Assembly: GCF_041477585.1 (NCBI RefSeq)
Contig: NZ_JBGNYA010000001.1
Coordinates: 1,302,001 to 1,366,000 of the forward strand
From: Halobellus sp. MBLA0158
GTDB lineage: Archaea; Halobacteriota; Halobacteria; Halobacteriales; Haloferacaceae
Reading direction: 5' to 3'
Length of the DNA stretch: 64,000 bases
Shown: piece after piece, positions 8,346-16,187 of the stretch
How positions within the stretch are numbered: position 1 is the stretch's first letter
Layout: the number at the start of each line of letters is the position of its first letter
Program-made: the position numbers and the translations under genes
The notes under the pieces: generated by a model
The model's input: the letters and a program-made list of their open reading frames with translations, nothing else
Databases searched by the model: none
What the model was told of the DNA's origin: nothing

Positions 8346-8666
8346 TCAGGCGACGCCGACGAGCAGTCCGAGCGCGTAGAGGACCGCGCCCGCGACGGCC
8401 GCGATCGCGACGAGGTTCCACTCCTCGGGACCGCCCGCGCGCTCGGGTCGGCGCAGGGCGTAGCCGGCGCTCGCGACGACGAGGACGCCGCCGACGGCGA
8501 CGCCGATCGCGCCCGGGCCGCCGGATCGGATCGAATCTGCGACCGAGACGACAGAGAGGACGCCGTAGGCCAGGAGGGCCGCCCAGAACGCCGTTCGGGG
8601 CTTCACGTCCGGGCTTCGGTCCTCCGGCACGAAATACTTCCCGGCGAGGTCGCGCCCGCGGGGCAC
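8346..8666 (-). CDS. Three-helix membrane protein, unknown function
   Basis: This 106-residue protein has a polar N-terminus (about 1-24) and three hydrophobic segments at about 25-45, 52-70 and 84-104. No known family is recognised. The start is a GTG, and no internal ATG gives a sensible protein. It converges with the phosphoesterase gene, 36 bases between the ends, and is divergent from the 41-residue membrane protein gene. Confidence 0.65.
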   Translation of the reverse strand: MPRGRDLAGKYFVPEDRSPDVKPRTAFWAALLAYGVLSVVSVADSIRSGGPGAIGVAVGGVLVVASAGYALRRPERAGGPEEWNLVAIAAVAGAVLYALGLLVGVA

Positions 8667-8711
8667 ACCCGAGGGCGCCTCCCTTTTCCGTTTCGAGCGG
8701 GAATCGGCGGT

Positions 8712-8837
8712 ATGCGAACCTCGACTAAGGTGATCGCGGCGGGCGTGCTACTGTTCGCGGTTCCGCTTCCGGGGACCTTCATCGGCGGCGCGCTCGTCGC
8801 GGCCGCGGGCGGCGGCATTCGGCTCTTCCTCGAGTAG
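8712..8837 (+). CDS. 41-residue membrane micro-protein
   Basis: A short frame starts MRTSTKVIAAGVLLF. One or two hydrophobic segments rich in Gly and Ala fill residues 5-34, and the end is GGIRLFLE before TAG. Its composition and the typical Gly-rich hairpin suggest a small haloarchaeal membrane peptide. It lies 81 bases upstream of the Lhr-type helicase gene on the same strand. Function unknown. Confidence 0.6.
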   Translation: MRTSTKVIAAGVLLFAVPLPGTFIGGALVAAAGGGIRLFLE

Positions 8838-8887
8838 GGTGCCGCGGTCCGGCCGCGTTCGGCCGCGCTCGGCGATCGGAACGTGGT

Positions 8888-8893
8888 GCTTAA
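8888..8893 (+). promoter_or_regulatory. TATA-like box of the Lhr-type helicase gene
   Basis: CTTAAT lies about 28 bases before the chosen ATG at 8919, the leaderless spacing. This supports the 8919 start over an earlier in-frame GTG at 8883. Confidence 0.5.
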
Positions 8894-8918
8894 TCCGCTC
8901 GCGCCGGTAGTGGGACCG

Positions 8919-11771
8919 ATGTCGGACGGTACGTCCGCCCGCGGGATGGACGCGTTCACGGCCCTCGGCGAGCCCCTCCGGACGGCCCTGTCCGAGCGCG
9001 GCTTCGCGACGCCGACCGAGCCGCAGCGCCGCGCGATTCCCCCGCTCGCGGCCGGACGCAACGCCCTCGTGATCGCGCCCACCGGAACGGGCAAGACGGA
9101 GACGGCGATGCTCCCCGTCTTCGATGCGATCGTCCGCGCGGACGGCGAGGCGCGCGAGGGCATCTCCGCGCTGTACGTCACGCCGCTTCGCGCGCTGAAC
9201 CGCGATATGCGCCAGCGGCTGGAGTGGTGGGGCCAGGAGCTGGACGTCGAGATCGACGTCCGCCACGGCGACACCACCCAGTACCAGCGGCAAAAGCAGG
9301 CCGACGACCCGCCGGACGTCCTCGTGACCACGCCGGAGACGCTCCAGGCGATGCTCACGGGCAAGAAGCTCCGGCGCGCGCTCTCGGACGTCAGCCACGT
9401 CGTCGTCGACGAGGTCCACGAGCTCGCCTCCGCGAAGCGCGGCGCACAGCTGACCGTCGCCTTGGAGCGGCTCCGCGCGCTCGCGGGCTCGTTCCAGCGC
9501 ATCGGGCTCTCGGCGACCGTCGGCTCGCCCGAGGAAGTGGGAAAGTTCCTCACCGGCGATCGGGACTTCGAGATCGTCGAGGTCGACGTCGGCAGCGAGG
9601 TCTCCTTCACCGTCACGCACCCCGAGGTGACCGCCGAGGACGAGACACTGGCCGGCGAGCTCGCGACCGACGCCGAGATCGCGAGCCACGTCCGCGCGAT
9701 CCGGGATCTCGTCCGCGACCACGAGTCGACGCTGGTCTTCGTCAACACGCGTCAGACCGCGGAGGCGCTCGGATCCCGATTCAAGGCGCTCGGCGAGCCG
9801 ATCGAGGTCCACCACGGCTCGCTCGCGAAGGACGTCCGGATCGACGTCGAGGACCGCTTCAAGTCGGGCGAGCTGGACGCGCTCGTCTGCACGTCCTCGA
9901 TGGAGCTCGGGATCGACGTCGGCCGCGTGGACCACGTCGTCCAGTACGGGAGTCCCCGCGAGGTCGCCCGCCTGCTCCAGCGCGTCGGCCGTGCGGGCCA
10001 CCGCCGCGACGAGGTCTCCCGCGGCACGATCGTCACCGCCGAGCCCGACGACACGCTCGAAGCGCTGGCGATCGCCCGCCGCGCCGAGGTCGGGGAAGTC
10101 GAGCCCGCGCGCATCCACCACGCCAGCCTCGACACCGTCGCCAATCAGATCGTCGGGGTCGTGATGGACGAGGGCGAGGTGTCGGCGCGGCGCGCCTACG
10201 AACTGGTGACTGCGGCCTACCCCTTCTCGGACTTGGCCGAGGAAACCTTCCGCGAGGTCGTCCGCGAGCTTTCGAAGAACCGCCTACTGTGGCTCGACGA
10301 GGAGGCCGACCGCTTAGAGAAGTCCGGCGGCACCTGGCAGTACTTCTACGCCAATCTCTCGATGATCCCCGACGAGGAGACCTACGAAGTCCACGACATC
10401 TCCTCGCGCGGCCAGATCGGCACCCTCGACGAGCGCTTCGTCGTCAATTTCGCCGAGCCCGGCGCGGCGTTCATCCAGCGCGGCGAGATGTGGCGCATCA
10501 ACGACATCGACGACGAGGAGGCCCGGGTGAACGTCACGCCCATCGAGGACCCGAGCGGCGAGGTTCCCTCCTGGACCGGCTCGGAGATCCCGGTCCCCGC
10601 CCACGTCGCCAACGAGGTCGGCGAGATCCGCGCCGTCGCCGCCGACCAGTTCGCCCGCGGCGCCTCCCGCGAGGCCGTCGCCCGCGACCTCCGGGCCAGG
10701 TACCCGACCGATCCCGACACGCTGGCGACGGCGCTGGAGCCGATCGAGCGCCAGGTCGAGGCCGACCTCCCGGTCCCGACCGTCGAGCGGGTCGTCGCGG
10801 AGGGGCAGGGCCGCACGGTCGTCGTGAACAGCTGTTACGGCCACCGCGTCAACGAGACGCTCGGTCGCCTGCTCGCGGCGCTCGTCGGCCAGCGCACCGG
10901 CTCCTCCGTCGGAATGGAGGTCAGCCCCTACCGGATCGAACTCGAAGTCCCCACTCGGGCTTCGGTTCGGGACGTCGTCGAGGTCTTAGAGACCACCGAA
11001 CCGGGACACGTCGAGGCCGTCCTCGAACTGGCGCTGAAGAACTCCGACGCGCTGAAGTTCACGCTCGCGCAGGTCGCCGCGAAGTTCGGCGCGCTCAAGC
11101 GCTACCAGGGCCGCGAGCGCTTCGGCGCCGACCGCCTGCTCGCCGCGCTTGAGGACACGCCCGTCTACGACGAGGCCGTACGGGAAGTGTTCCACGTCGA
11201 CCTCGCCGTCGAGGAGACAGCCGATCTCCTGGCCGGGATGCAAGGGGACTCGGTCGCCCTCGAAACCGCCAGAGAGCGCACGCCGATCGGGACCGGCGGC
11301 CGCTCCAGCGGGCGCGAACTCCTCGTCCCCGAGAACGCCGACGCGAGCGTGATCCAGGCGGTGAAAGAGCGGATCCAGAACGACCGCGTTCGGCTCTTCT
11401 GTCTGCACTGCGCCGACTGGGAGCGCGAGACGAAAGTGCGTCGCGTCCGCGACCAGCCGGAGTGTCCCGAGTGCGGCGCGACCCGAATCGCCTGTCTCAA
11501 CCCCTGGGACGAGGAGACGCCGAAGGCCGTCCGCGCGGACGACGCCGACCGCGACGACGAGGCGGAGCGGCTGGTCGAGCGCGCCTACCGCTCGGCGAGT
11601 CTGGTTCAGAGCCACGGCAAGCAGGCCGTGATCGCGCTGGCGGCGCGCGGCGTCGGGCCGCAGACGGCCGCGCGGATCATCAGTAAGCTCCGCGAGGACG
11701 AGGCCAACTTCTATCGGGACATCCTCGAACAGGAGCGGCAGTACGCCCGGACGCAATCGTTCTGGGACTGA
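8919..11771 (+). CDS. Lhr-family DEAD/DEAH-box helicase
   Basis: This is a 950-residue ATP-dependent superfamily 2 helicase of the large helicase-related (Lhr) group. Residues 53-60 hold the Walker A motif APTGTGKT. The DEVH box follows in VVVDEVHELA, then SATVGSPEE (motif III), SSMELGIDVG and QRVGRAGHRRDE (motifs V and VI). The C-terminal third is the Lhr-type extension. It contains a zinc-binding Cys set, FCLHC followed by CPECG, at about residues 826-855. Lhr proteins act in DNA repair or RNA metabolism; which applies here cannot be read from the sequence. The gene stands alone with its own promoter-like box. Confidence 0.93.
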   Translation: MSDGTSARGMDAFTALGEPLRTALSERGFATPTEPQRRAIPPLAAGRNALVIAPTGTGKTETAMLPVFDAIVRADGEAREGISALYVTPLRALNRDMRQRLEWWGQELDVEIDVRHGDTTQYQRQKQADDPPDVLVTTPETLQAMLTGKKLRRALSDVSHVVVDEVHELASAKRGAQLTVALERLRALAGSFQRIGLSATVGSPEEVGKFLTGDRDFEIVEVDVGSEVSFTVTHPEVTAEDETLAGELATDAEIASHVRAIRDLVRDHESTLVFVNTRQTAEALGSRFKALGEPIEVHHGSLAKDVRIDVEDRFKSGELDALVCTSSMELGIDVGRVDHVVQYGSPREVARLLQRVGRAGHRRDEVSRGTIVTAEPDDTLEALAIARRAEVGEVEPARIHHASLDTVANQIVGVVMDEGEVSARRAYELVTAAYPFSDLAEETFREVVRELSKNRLLWLDEEADRLEKSGGTWQYFYANLSMIPDEETYEVHDISSRGQIGTLDERFVVNFAEPGAAFIQRGEMWRINDIDDEEARVNVTPIEDPSGEVPSWTGSEIPVPAHVANEVGEIRAVAADQFARGASREAVARDLRARYPTDPDTLATALEPIERQVEADLPVPTVERVVAEGQGRTVVVNSCYGHRVNETLGRLLAALVGQRTGSSVGMEVSPYRIELEVPTRASVRDVVEVLETTEPGHVEAVLELALKNSDALKFTLAQVAAKFGALKRYQGRERFGADRLLAALEDTPVYDEAVREVFHVDLAVEETADLLAGMQGDSVALETARERTPIGTGGRSSGRELLVPENADASVIQAVKERIQNDRVRLFCLHCADWERETKVRRVRDQPECPECGATRIACLNPWDEETPKAVRADDADRDDEAERLVERAYRSASLVQSHGKQAVIALAARGVGPQTAARIISKLREDEANFYRDILEQERQYARTQSFWD

Positions 11772-11797
11772 GTCGGTCTCTCGTCGAAGCCGCGTCG

Positions 11798-12079
11798 TCA
11801 GTCGTCAGCGGTGTAGGCCCCGCTCCGATGCTCGATGCGATGCACTTCGAGCATCGTTCTGTCCCGGTCGAGCGTACACGCCAATCGGTACTGACCGATC
11901 CGGAGTTTGGAGAAGGGCCCGCCGGTCAGCGGTTCCAGAAACTCGTCGGGATCGCGCCACTTCGAGTCGACGATCTCGTCCAGCTTCGAGACGATCCGGT
12001 CCTGGATGTGTGGGTCGAGGGCGACGAACTGATCGCCGGCCTGCCGGCTGAACTCCCACGACCAGTTCTCACTCCCCAT
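11798..12079 (-). CDS. RelE/ParE-type toxin
   Basis: The protein has 93 residues with the RelE/ParE fold signature: WSWEFSRQAGDQFVALDPHIQDRI (two helices), then PFSKLRIGQYRLACTLDRD and a final LEVHRIEHRSGAY strand. RelE proteins cleave mRNA on the ribosome, whereas ParE proteins poison gyrase; the basic Lys/Arg residues in KLRIGQYR favour RelE but do not prove it. The start ATG lies inside the end of the upstream antitoxin gene (11-base overlap). Such overlap is classic for type II toxin-antitoxin operons. Confidence 0.85.
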   Translation of the reverse strand: MGSENWSWEFSRQAGDQFVALDPHIQDRIVSKLDEIVDSKWRDPDEFLEPLTGGPFSKLRIGQYRLACTLDRDRTMLEVHRIEHRSGAYTADD

Positions 12080-12362
12080 CGCCCTCGTGGTCCATCAGCT
12101 CCAGGATCTCCGCTCGGGAGAACGACTCGGACTCTCCGGTCCGCCGCTCGTGTTCGACCGTCGCGATCTGCTTCCACCCTTCCCGGGAGAAGCCCGGATG
12201 CTTCACCGCGTCGCGCGCGACGTACCGGAGGAATTCGCTCCGGGAGTTGAACCCCTCTTCCTTCCAGGTTTCGTCGATGTCTTCGAGGAAAGATCTGCTG
12301 AGACGGAGATTGATCTGCACCATCTCGGGATCGTCGCTGTTGGTGGTATCGGTCCCGGACAT
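12069..12362 (-). CDS. Ribbon-helix-helix (CopG-like) antitoxin
   Basis: The protein has 97 residues. The N-terminal part carries a ribbon-helix-helix DNA-binding unit, with the strand MVQINLRLS at about 15-23 followed by two helices (FLEDIDETWKEEG and SRSEFLRYVARDAV). The acidic C-terminal tail probably wraps the toxin. It precedes and overlaps the RelE-type gene, and such antitoxins usually repress their own operon. The start ATG at 12362 is about 22-30 bases from the TATA-like box, so the message is likely leaderless. An in-frame TTG two codons earlier is less likely. Confidence 0.87.
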   Translation of the reverse strand: MSGTDTTNSDDPEMVQINLRLSRSFLEDIDETWKEEGFNSRSEFLRYVARDAVKHPGFSREGWKQIATVEHERRTGESESFSRAEILELMDHEGDGE

Positions 12363-12383
12363 ATACAAATGCTTTACAGACGT

Positions 12384-12392
12384 CTATACTAA
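12384..12392 (-). promoter_or_regulatory. TATA-like box of the toxin-antitoxin operon
   Basis: On the minus strand TTAGTATAG lies 22-30 bases before the antitoxin ATG. The antitoxin itself would be expected to bind nearby. Confidence 0.5.
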
Positions 12393-12428
12393 TTCCTGCC
12401 GGTGGCACGGACGGTTCGTATCCCCGAC

Positions 12429-14624
12429 CTATCCTGACGGCCCGACGCTCCCCATCGCCGCCTCGAAGTGCGCCCGCGTGAGCAGCACCTCGTCGGCGTG
12501 GTCGTTCGCGGCCTCGCCCTCGTAGGCGCTCGCGACGTCCTCGATCGCCCGCATCGACGCCTCGCGAACCACGGCGGCGACGTCGGCGCCGGAGTAGCCC
12601 TCCAGGTCCCGCGCGAGGGCATCGCGGTCGACGTCGCCGGCCAGCGGCTTGCCGTCGAGGTGGACGTCGACGATCTCCCGGCGGGCCGCGCGGTCGGGCG
12701 CGGGCACCTCGACGTGTGACTCCAGGCGGCCGGGACGCAAGAGCGCGGGGTCGAGCGCCGCCTTCCGGTTCGTCGCCGCGAGGACGACCAAGCCCGGGTG
12801 GTCGGCGACGCGGTCGAGTTCGGTGAGCAGTTGGGAGACGACGCGCTCGCCGACGCCGGAGTCGCCGCCCGCGGCGTCCCGGTCGGTCGCGACGGCGTCG
12901 ATCTCGTCGAAGAAGACGATCGCGGGCGCGGCCTGGCGGGCCCGCTCGAACACCTCTCGGACGGCCTTCTCGGACTCGCCGACGTAGCGATCGAGCAGTT
13001 CCGGGCCGGCGACCTGCACGAAGTTGACGCCGCTCTCGCCGGCGATGGCGCGCGCCAGGAGCGTCTTTCCGGTCCCGGGCGGGCCGTACAGGAGCACGCC
13101 CGTCGGCGGATCGGTCCTCGCGGCCTCGAACAGCGGGCCGTAGGTCAGCGGCCAGGTGACGGCGCGTTCGAGCGTCCGCTTGGCCTCGTTGAGCCCGCCC
13201 ACGTCGTCGAACGTCGTCGTCGGCGACTCCGCGACGTACTCGCGCATCGCCGAGGGCTCGACCGCGGCCATCGCGGCCTCGACGTCCGCGCGGGTCACCT
13301 CCAGCTCCGTGATCGGCGCGTCGACGTCCGCCCGGCGGCCGCGCCGGAGCGCCGTCATCGCGGCCTCGGTCGCCAGCGACTCCAGGTCCGCGCCGACGAA
13401 GCCGTGAGTCCGGCTCGCCAGCCGCTCGATGTCGACGTCCTCGGCCAAGGGCATCCGGCGGGTGTGGACCTCCAGAATCTCTCTGCGTCCCTGCTCGTTC
13501 GGCACGCCGATTTCGATCTCGCGGTCGAAGCGACCGCCGCGCCGGAGGGCGGGATCGAGCGTGTCGACGCGGTTGGTCGCGCCGATCACGACCACGTCGC
13601 CGCGGGCGTCTAGGCCGTCCATGAGCGAGAGGAGTTGGCCGACGACGCGGTTCTCGACGTCGCCGCCGTCGTCGCGCTTGCCCGCGATGGAGTCGATCTC
13701 GTCGAAGAAGACGATCGCGGGGGCGTTCTCCCGCGCCGTCTGGAACTTCTCGCGGAGCTTCTCCTCGGATTCGCCCTTGTACTTCGACATGATCTCGGGC
13801 CCGGAGACGTCGACGAAGGTAGCGTCGACCTCGTTGGCGACGGCCTTCGCGATCAGCGTCTTGCCGGTGCCCGGCGGCCCGTGCAAGAGGACGCCCTTCG
13901 GCGGGTCGATGCCGAGGTGGGCGAAGACCTCCGGCTCCGAGAGGGGCAGTTCGATCATCTCTCGCACGAGGTCGAGTTCCTCGTCGAGGCCGCCGATGTC
14001 CTCGTAGGTCACCGTCGGCGCGGTCCCCGACGGGCTCGCGTCGGCGGTGCCGTCCGGGGCGGAGCCGTCCTCGCCACCGCCGCGGTCGCCGCCCGCGACG
14101 GCCGAGACGACTCGGCTCAGCGTTCCTTCGCGTTCGAGCCGAAGCTTCGTCGAGTCCGCGACGCGAACCATCCCGTCGGGCGCCGTCTCGCTCACGACGA
14201 ACGGCGACGCGCTCAGCGACTCGAAGCGGATCTGGCCGCCGGGCTGGATCGGCCGGTCCCTGATCGCCCGCTTTATCAGTTCGACCGCGCGGTCTTCGTC
14301 CTCGAAGGCGACGTCGTCCGGCATCGACAGCGTCACCGACCGGGCGGTCTCGACGTCGACTTTTCGTACTCTGACGGTCTCGCCGATCTTCGCGCCGGCG
14401 TTCGTCCGTGTGTCGGCGTCGACGAGCACGACGTCGTCGGGGACGTCGCCGCCCGCCGGCCACACTTTCGCGACCGTCTCGCGCTCGCCCTCGACGACGA
14501 CGGTGTCGCCGCTGAGCACGCTCAGTCGTCGCCGCGCCGGCTCGGGAAGGCGCGCGATCCCCCGGCCGGCGTCTCGCTTTTCGGCCCCGCGAACGGTGAG
14601 TTCGAGGCCGTCGTCCGCGCTCAT
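12429..14624 (-). CDS. Cdc48/VAT-type AAA+ ATPase
   Basis: This is a 731-residue protein unfoldase of the Cdc48/p97 family. The N-domain (about 1-180) has the double-psi barrel and the second Cdc48 subdomain. Two AAA modules follow: D1 with Walker A GPPGTGKT at 249-256 and Walker B FFDEIDS, and D2 with GPPGTGKT near 520 and FFDEIDA. Pore-loop and second-region-of-homology residues appear intact in both. The length matches archaeal Cdc48 proteins (about 730-755). It has no obvious C-terminal HbYX motif for docking to the proteasome. Haloarchaea carry several paralogues, so no specific symbol is given. It is divergent from the zinc micro-protein gene at 14738. Confidence 0.95.
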   Translation of the reverse strand: MSADDGLELTVRGAEKRDAGRGIARLPEPARRRLSVLSGDTVVVEGERETVAKVWPAGGDVPDDVVLVDADTRTNAGAKIGETVRVRKVDVETARSVTLSMPDDVAFEDEDRAVELIKRAIRDRPIQPGGQIRFESLSASPFVVSETAPDGMVRVADSTKLRLEREGTLSRVVSAVAGGDRGGGEDGSAPDGTADASPSGTAPTVTYEDIGGLDEELDLVREMIELPLSEPEVFAHLGIDPPKGVLLHGPPGTGKTLIAKAVANEVDATFVDVSGPEIMSKYKGESEEKLREKFQTARENAPAIVFFDEIDSIAGKRDDGGDVENRVVGQLLSLMDGLDARGDVVVIGATNRVDTLDPALRRGGRFDREIEIGVPNEQGRREILEVHTRRMPLAEDVDIERLASRTHGFVGADLESLATEAAMTALRRGRRADVDAPITELEVTRADVEAAMAAVEPSAMREYVAESPTTTFDDVGGLNEAKRTLERAVTWPLTYGPLFEAARTDPPTGVLLYGPPGTGKTLLARAIAGESGVNFVQVAGPELLDRYVGESEKAVREVFERARQAAPAIVFFDEIDAVATDRDAAGGDSGVGERVVSQLLTELDRVADHPGLVVLAATNRKAALDPALLRPGRLESHVEVPAPDRAARREIVDVHLDGKPLAGDVDRDALARDLEGYSGADVAAVVREASMRAIEDVASAYEGEAANDHADEVLLTRAHFEAAMGSVGPSG

Positions 14625-14737
14625 ACTCGCCCTTCGGCGGGCCCGCTCTTTTGTCTTGCCCGGGAGGGAGTACCCGCCGGACGCGCGCTCGACGCACCGG
14701 GGGAAGGGTTTTGGCGTGTGACCTCGTGACACCCGAT

Positions 14738-14872
14738 ATGGTGTCGACCGTCGAACGTGACGGCCAGACGTGGTACGAGTGCGACGAGTGCGGCCTGTTG
14801 CTCGAAGACGAGTCCGACGCGAAGACCCACGAAGAGAACTGTACCGCCGAGGAGCCCTCGTACCTCCAGTGA
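14738..14872 (+). CDS. Zinc-finger micro-protein (DUF7128-like)
   Basis: The protein has 44 residues. A CxxC pair (YECDECGLL) and a downstream H-x4-C (THEENC) form a likely single zinc site. The rest is polar, ending AEEPSYLQ. It resembles DUF7128, a small haloarchaeal family, from memory. Such proteins of under 70 residues are numerous in haloarchaea and many affect stress or biofilm traits, but the role here is unknown. The ATG at 14738 was chosen because the zinc motif and conserved start begin there. Confidence 0.8.
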   Translation: MVSTVERDGQTWYECDECGLLLEDESDAKTHEENCTAEEPSYLQ

Positions 14873-14946
14873 GCGCTCGGGAGGGCTTCGGTCCCCGCCC
14901 GAGGTAGCGCACGCTCGCGCGTTGCTGTCCTCGCGTCCGTCCGCGG

Positions 14947-15636
14947 TCACTCCAGCAGGAGCCACCCGGCGACCGCGACCGCGCCGGTGACGATCACGGC
15001 GACGACGAGCGACAGCACCACCTCGCCGACCGCGGCGATCACCGCGAGCCCGACGAGCACGGCCACCACCGCGAGGCCGAGGAAGGCGAGCGTCTCGGGC
15101 GAGTCGGCGTCCACCCGCGCGAGGAGCTCCGGCACCGAGTCGTCGAAGAACGTCGTCCCGCGCTGCGATCGCCGCGCTCGGGAGGTCCGTCGCGTGCGAC
15201 TCCTCCGATCGCCGCCCCGAGTGAGTCTGGAGCTACTCGGGGTGGCGGACGCGGTCCCGCGCTGTTGGGTTTCCTCGGCGTCCGATTGCGTCGCCGCGTC
15301 GTCGACGTCGCTCGCGTCGGGATTCGCGATGGTGAGTTCGATCGCCGCGGTCTCGGCGCCGTAGCCGGAAACGATCTCCAGGCGGCCGCTGGCGGGCGTT
15401 CGGTCCGGGACGACGCCGATCGGGATCCGGCTGGTCTCGCCGCCCTCGACGTAGTGGTTCGCCTCGTTGAGCCGCGCGGTCCCCGAGAGGTCGTCGTCGA
15501 GGTGGAGATGCACGTGGACCGGACCGCCGGCGTTGTGGAGGACGACGTGGAACGGGCCGCGGACGGTCGCCTCGTCGGGCGCGTCGATCGCGTGGACTGC
15601 CCCCTCGTTGAGTTCCACCCGGAGCGACTCTGACAC
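14947..15636 (-). CDS. DUF7524-like membrane-anchored protein
   Basis: The protein has 229 residues and starts at GTG. Residues 1-105 are rich in beta strands and hold a HVHLHLDDDL segment. An Arg/Ser/Thr-rich linker fills about 120-155, and two hydrophobic helices form the C-terminus (about 178-200 and 204-226). The N-terminal domain looks like a beta-sandwich facing one side of the membrane. No enzyme motif is evident. The name DUF7524 is a memory match. A minus-strand CTTTTAGTC box near 15,658-15,667 lies about 25 bases upstream of the start. Confidence 0.7.
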   Translation of the reverse strand: MSESLRVELNEGAVHAIDAPDEATVRGPFHVVLHNAGGPVHVHLHLDDDLSGTARLNEANHYVEGGETSRIPIGVVPDRTPASGRLEIVSGYGAETAAIELTIANPDASDVDDAATQSDAEETQQRGTASATPSSSRLTRGGDRRSRTRRTSRARRSQRGTTFFDDSVPELLARVDADSPETLAFLGLAVVAVLVGLAVIAAVGEVVLSLVVAVIVTGAVAVAGWLLLE

Positions 15637-15711
15637 GAAGTGACAGACGTAGCGAACGACTAAAAGCGTTCAGGTGGGCGCGGGTGGACGGCGGGCAGAA
15701 GACGGGTGTCG

Positions 15712-15797
15712 CTATCGTAGCGTTTGCAAGTCTTCCTTCACTCGATCGCACGCCGTCGTGCGATCGGATGTGTAATCAGTTGCAGACGCTACGATAG
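15712..15797. repeat. 86-bp nested inverted repeat
   Basis: Outer arms of 18 bases (15712-15729 and 15780-15797) pair with one mismatch. A second, perfect 10-bp hairpin with a 4-base loop (15743-15766) sits inside. The right arm ends on the base before the stop codon of the Trm112-like gene. It could be a terminator, an RNA structure or a small mobile element. Confidence 0.85.
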
Positions 15798-15986
15798 TCA
15801 GTCGTCGTCGCGCATGTCCGGCGGCAGGAGGTTCGGAATCCCGTCTTCGATCGGGTAGACCTCGCCGGTGACGGTGCCGATGAGGCGCCCCTCGATGATC
15901 TCCTCGCCATCGCGCTCGTCGACTTCCAGTTCGAGGTCGCTCTTGTCGAGGGGGTCACAGAGGATGTCCATCAGTGACTCTTTCAT
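15798..15986 (-). CDS. Trm112-like small protein
   Basis: The protein has 62 residues: MKESLMDILCDPLDKSDLEL, then a strand-rich segment and EVYPIEDGIPNLLP. This is the Trm112p-like family, small proteins that activate methyltransferases in archaea and eukaryotes (in Haloferax, aTrm112 binds several SAM enzymes). Only one Cys remains, at position 10, so zinc binding is probably lost, as in many short Trm112-like proteins. The ATG at 15986 is used because upstream in-frame sequence is not protein-like. The gene stands alone, followed directly by a nested inverted repeat. Confidence 0.85.
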   Translation of the reverse strand: MKESLMDILCDPLDKSDLELEVDERDGEEIIEGRLIGTVTGEVYPIEDGIPNLLPPDMRDDD

Positions 15987-16187
15987 CGCTCGGTAGGAGG
16001 CGAGCGGCCGTGAAAAGGCTACGGGTTCGGTGGGGTGTCGCTCCGGGAGTTTATGTACCACGACGGGACCACCGACGGCGTGATCTGAGAGACGCCCCGC
16101 GTCGGGCCGCGGTCGCTCGGCACGCCGACGCGGGGAGCGGTTCGAGAGTTCGGACCGCGCGGGTGCCGACTGTTCGCCCCTCGGGAG

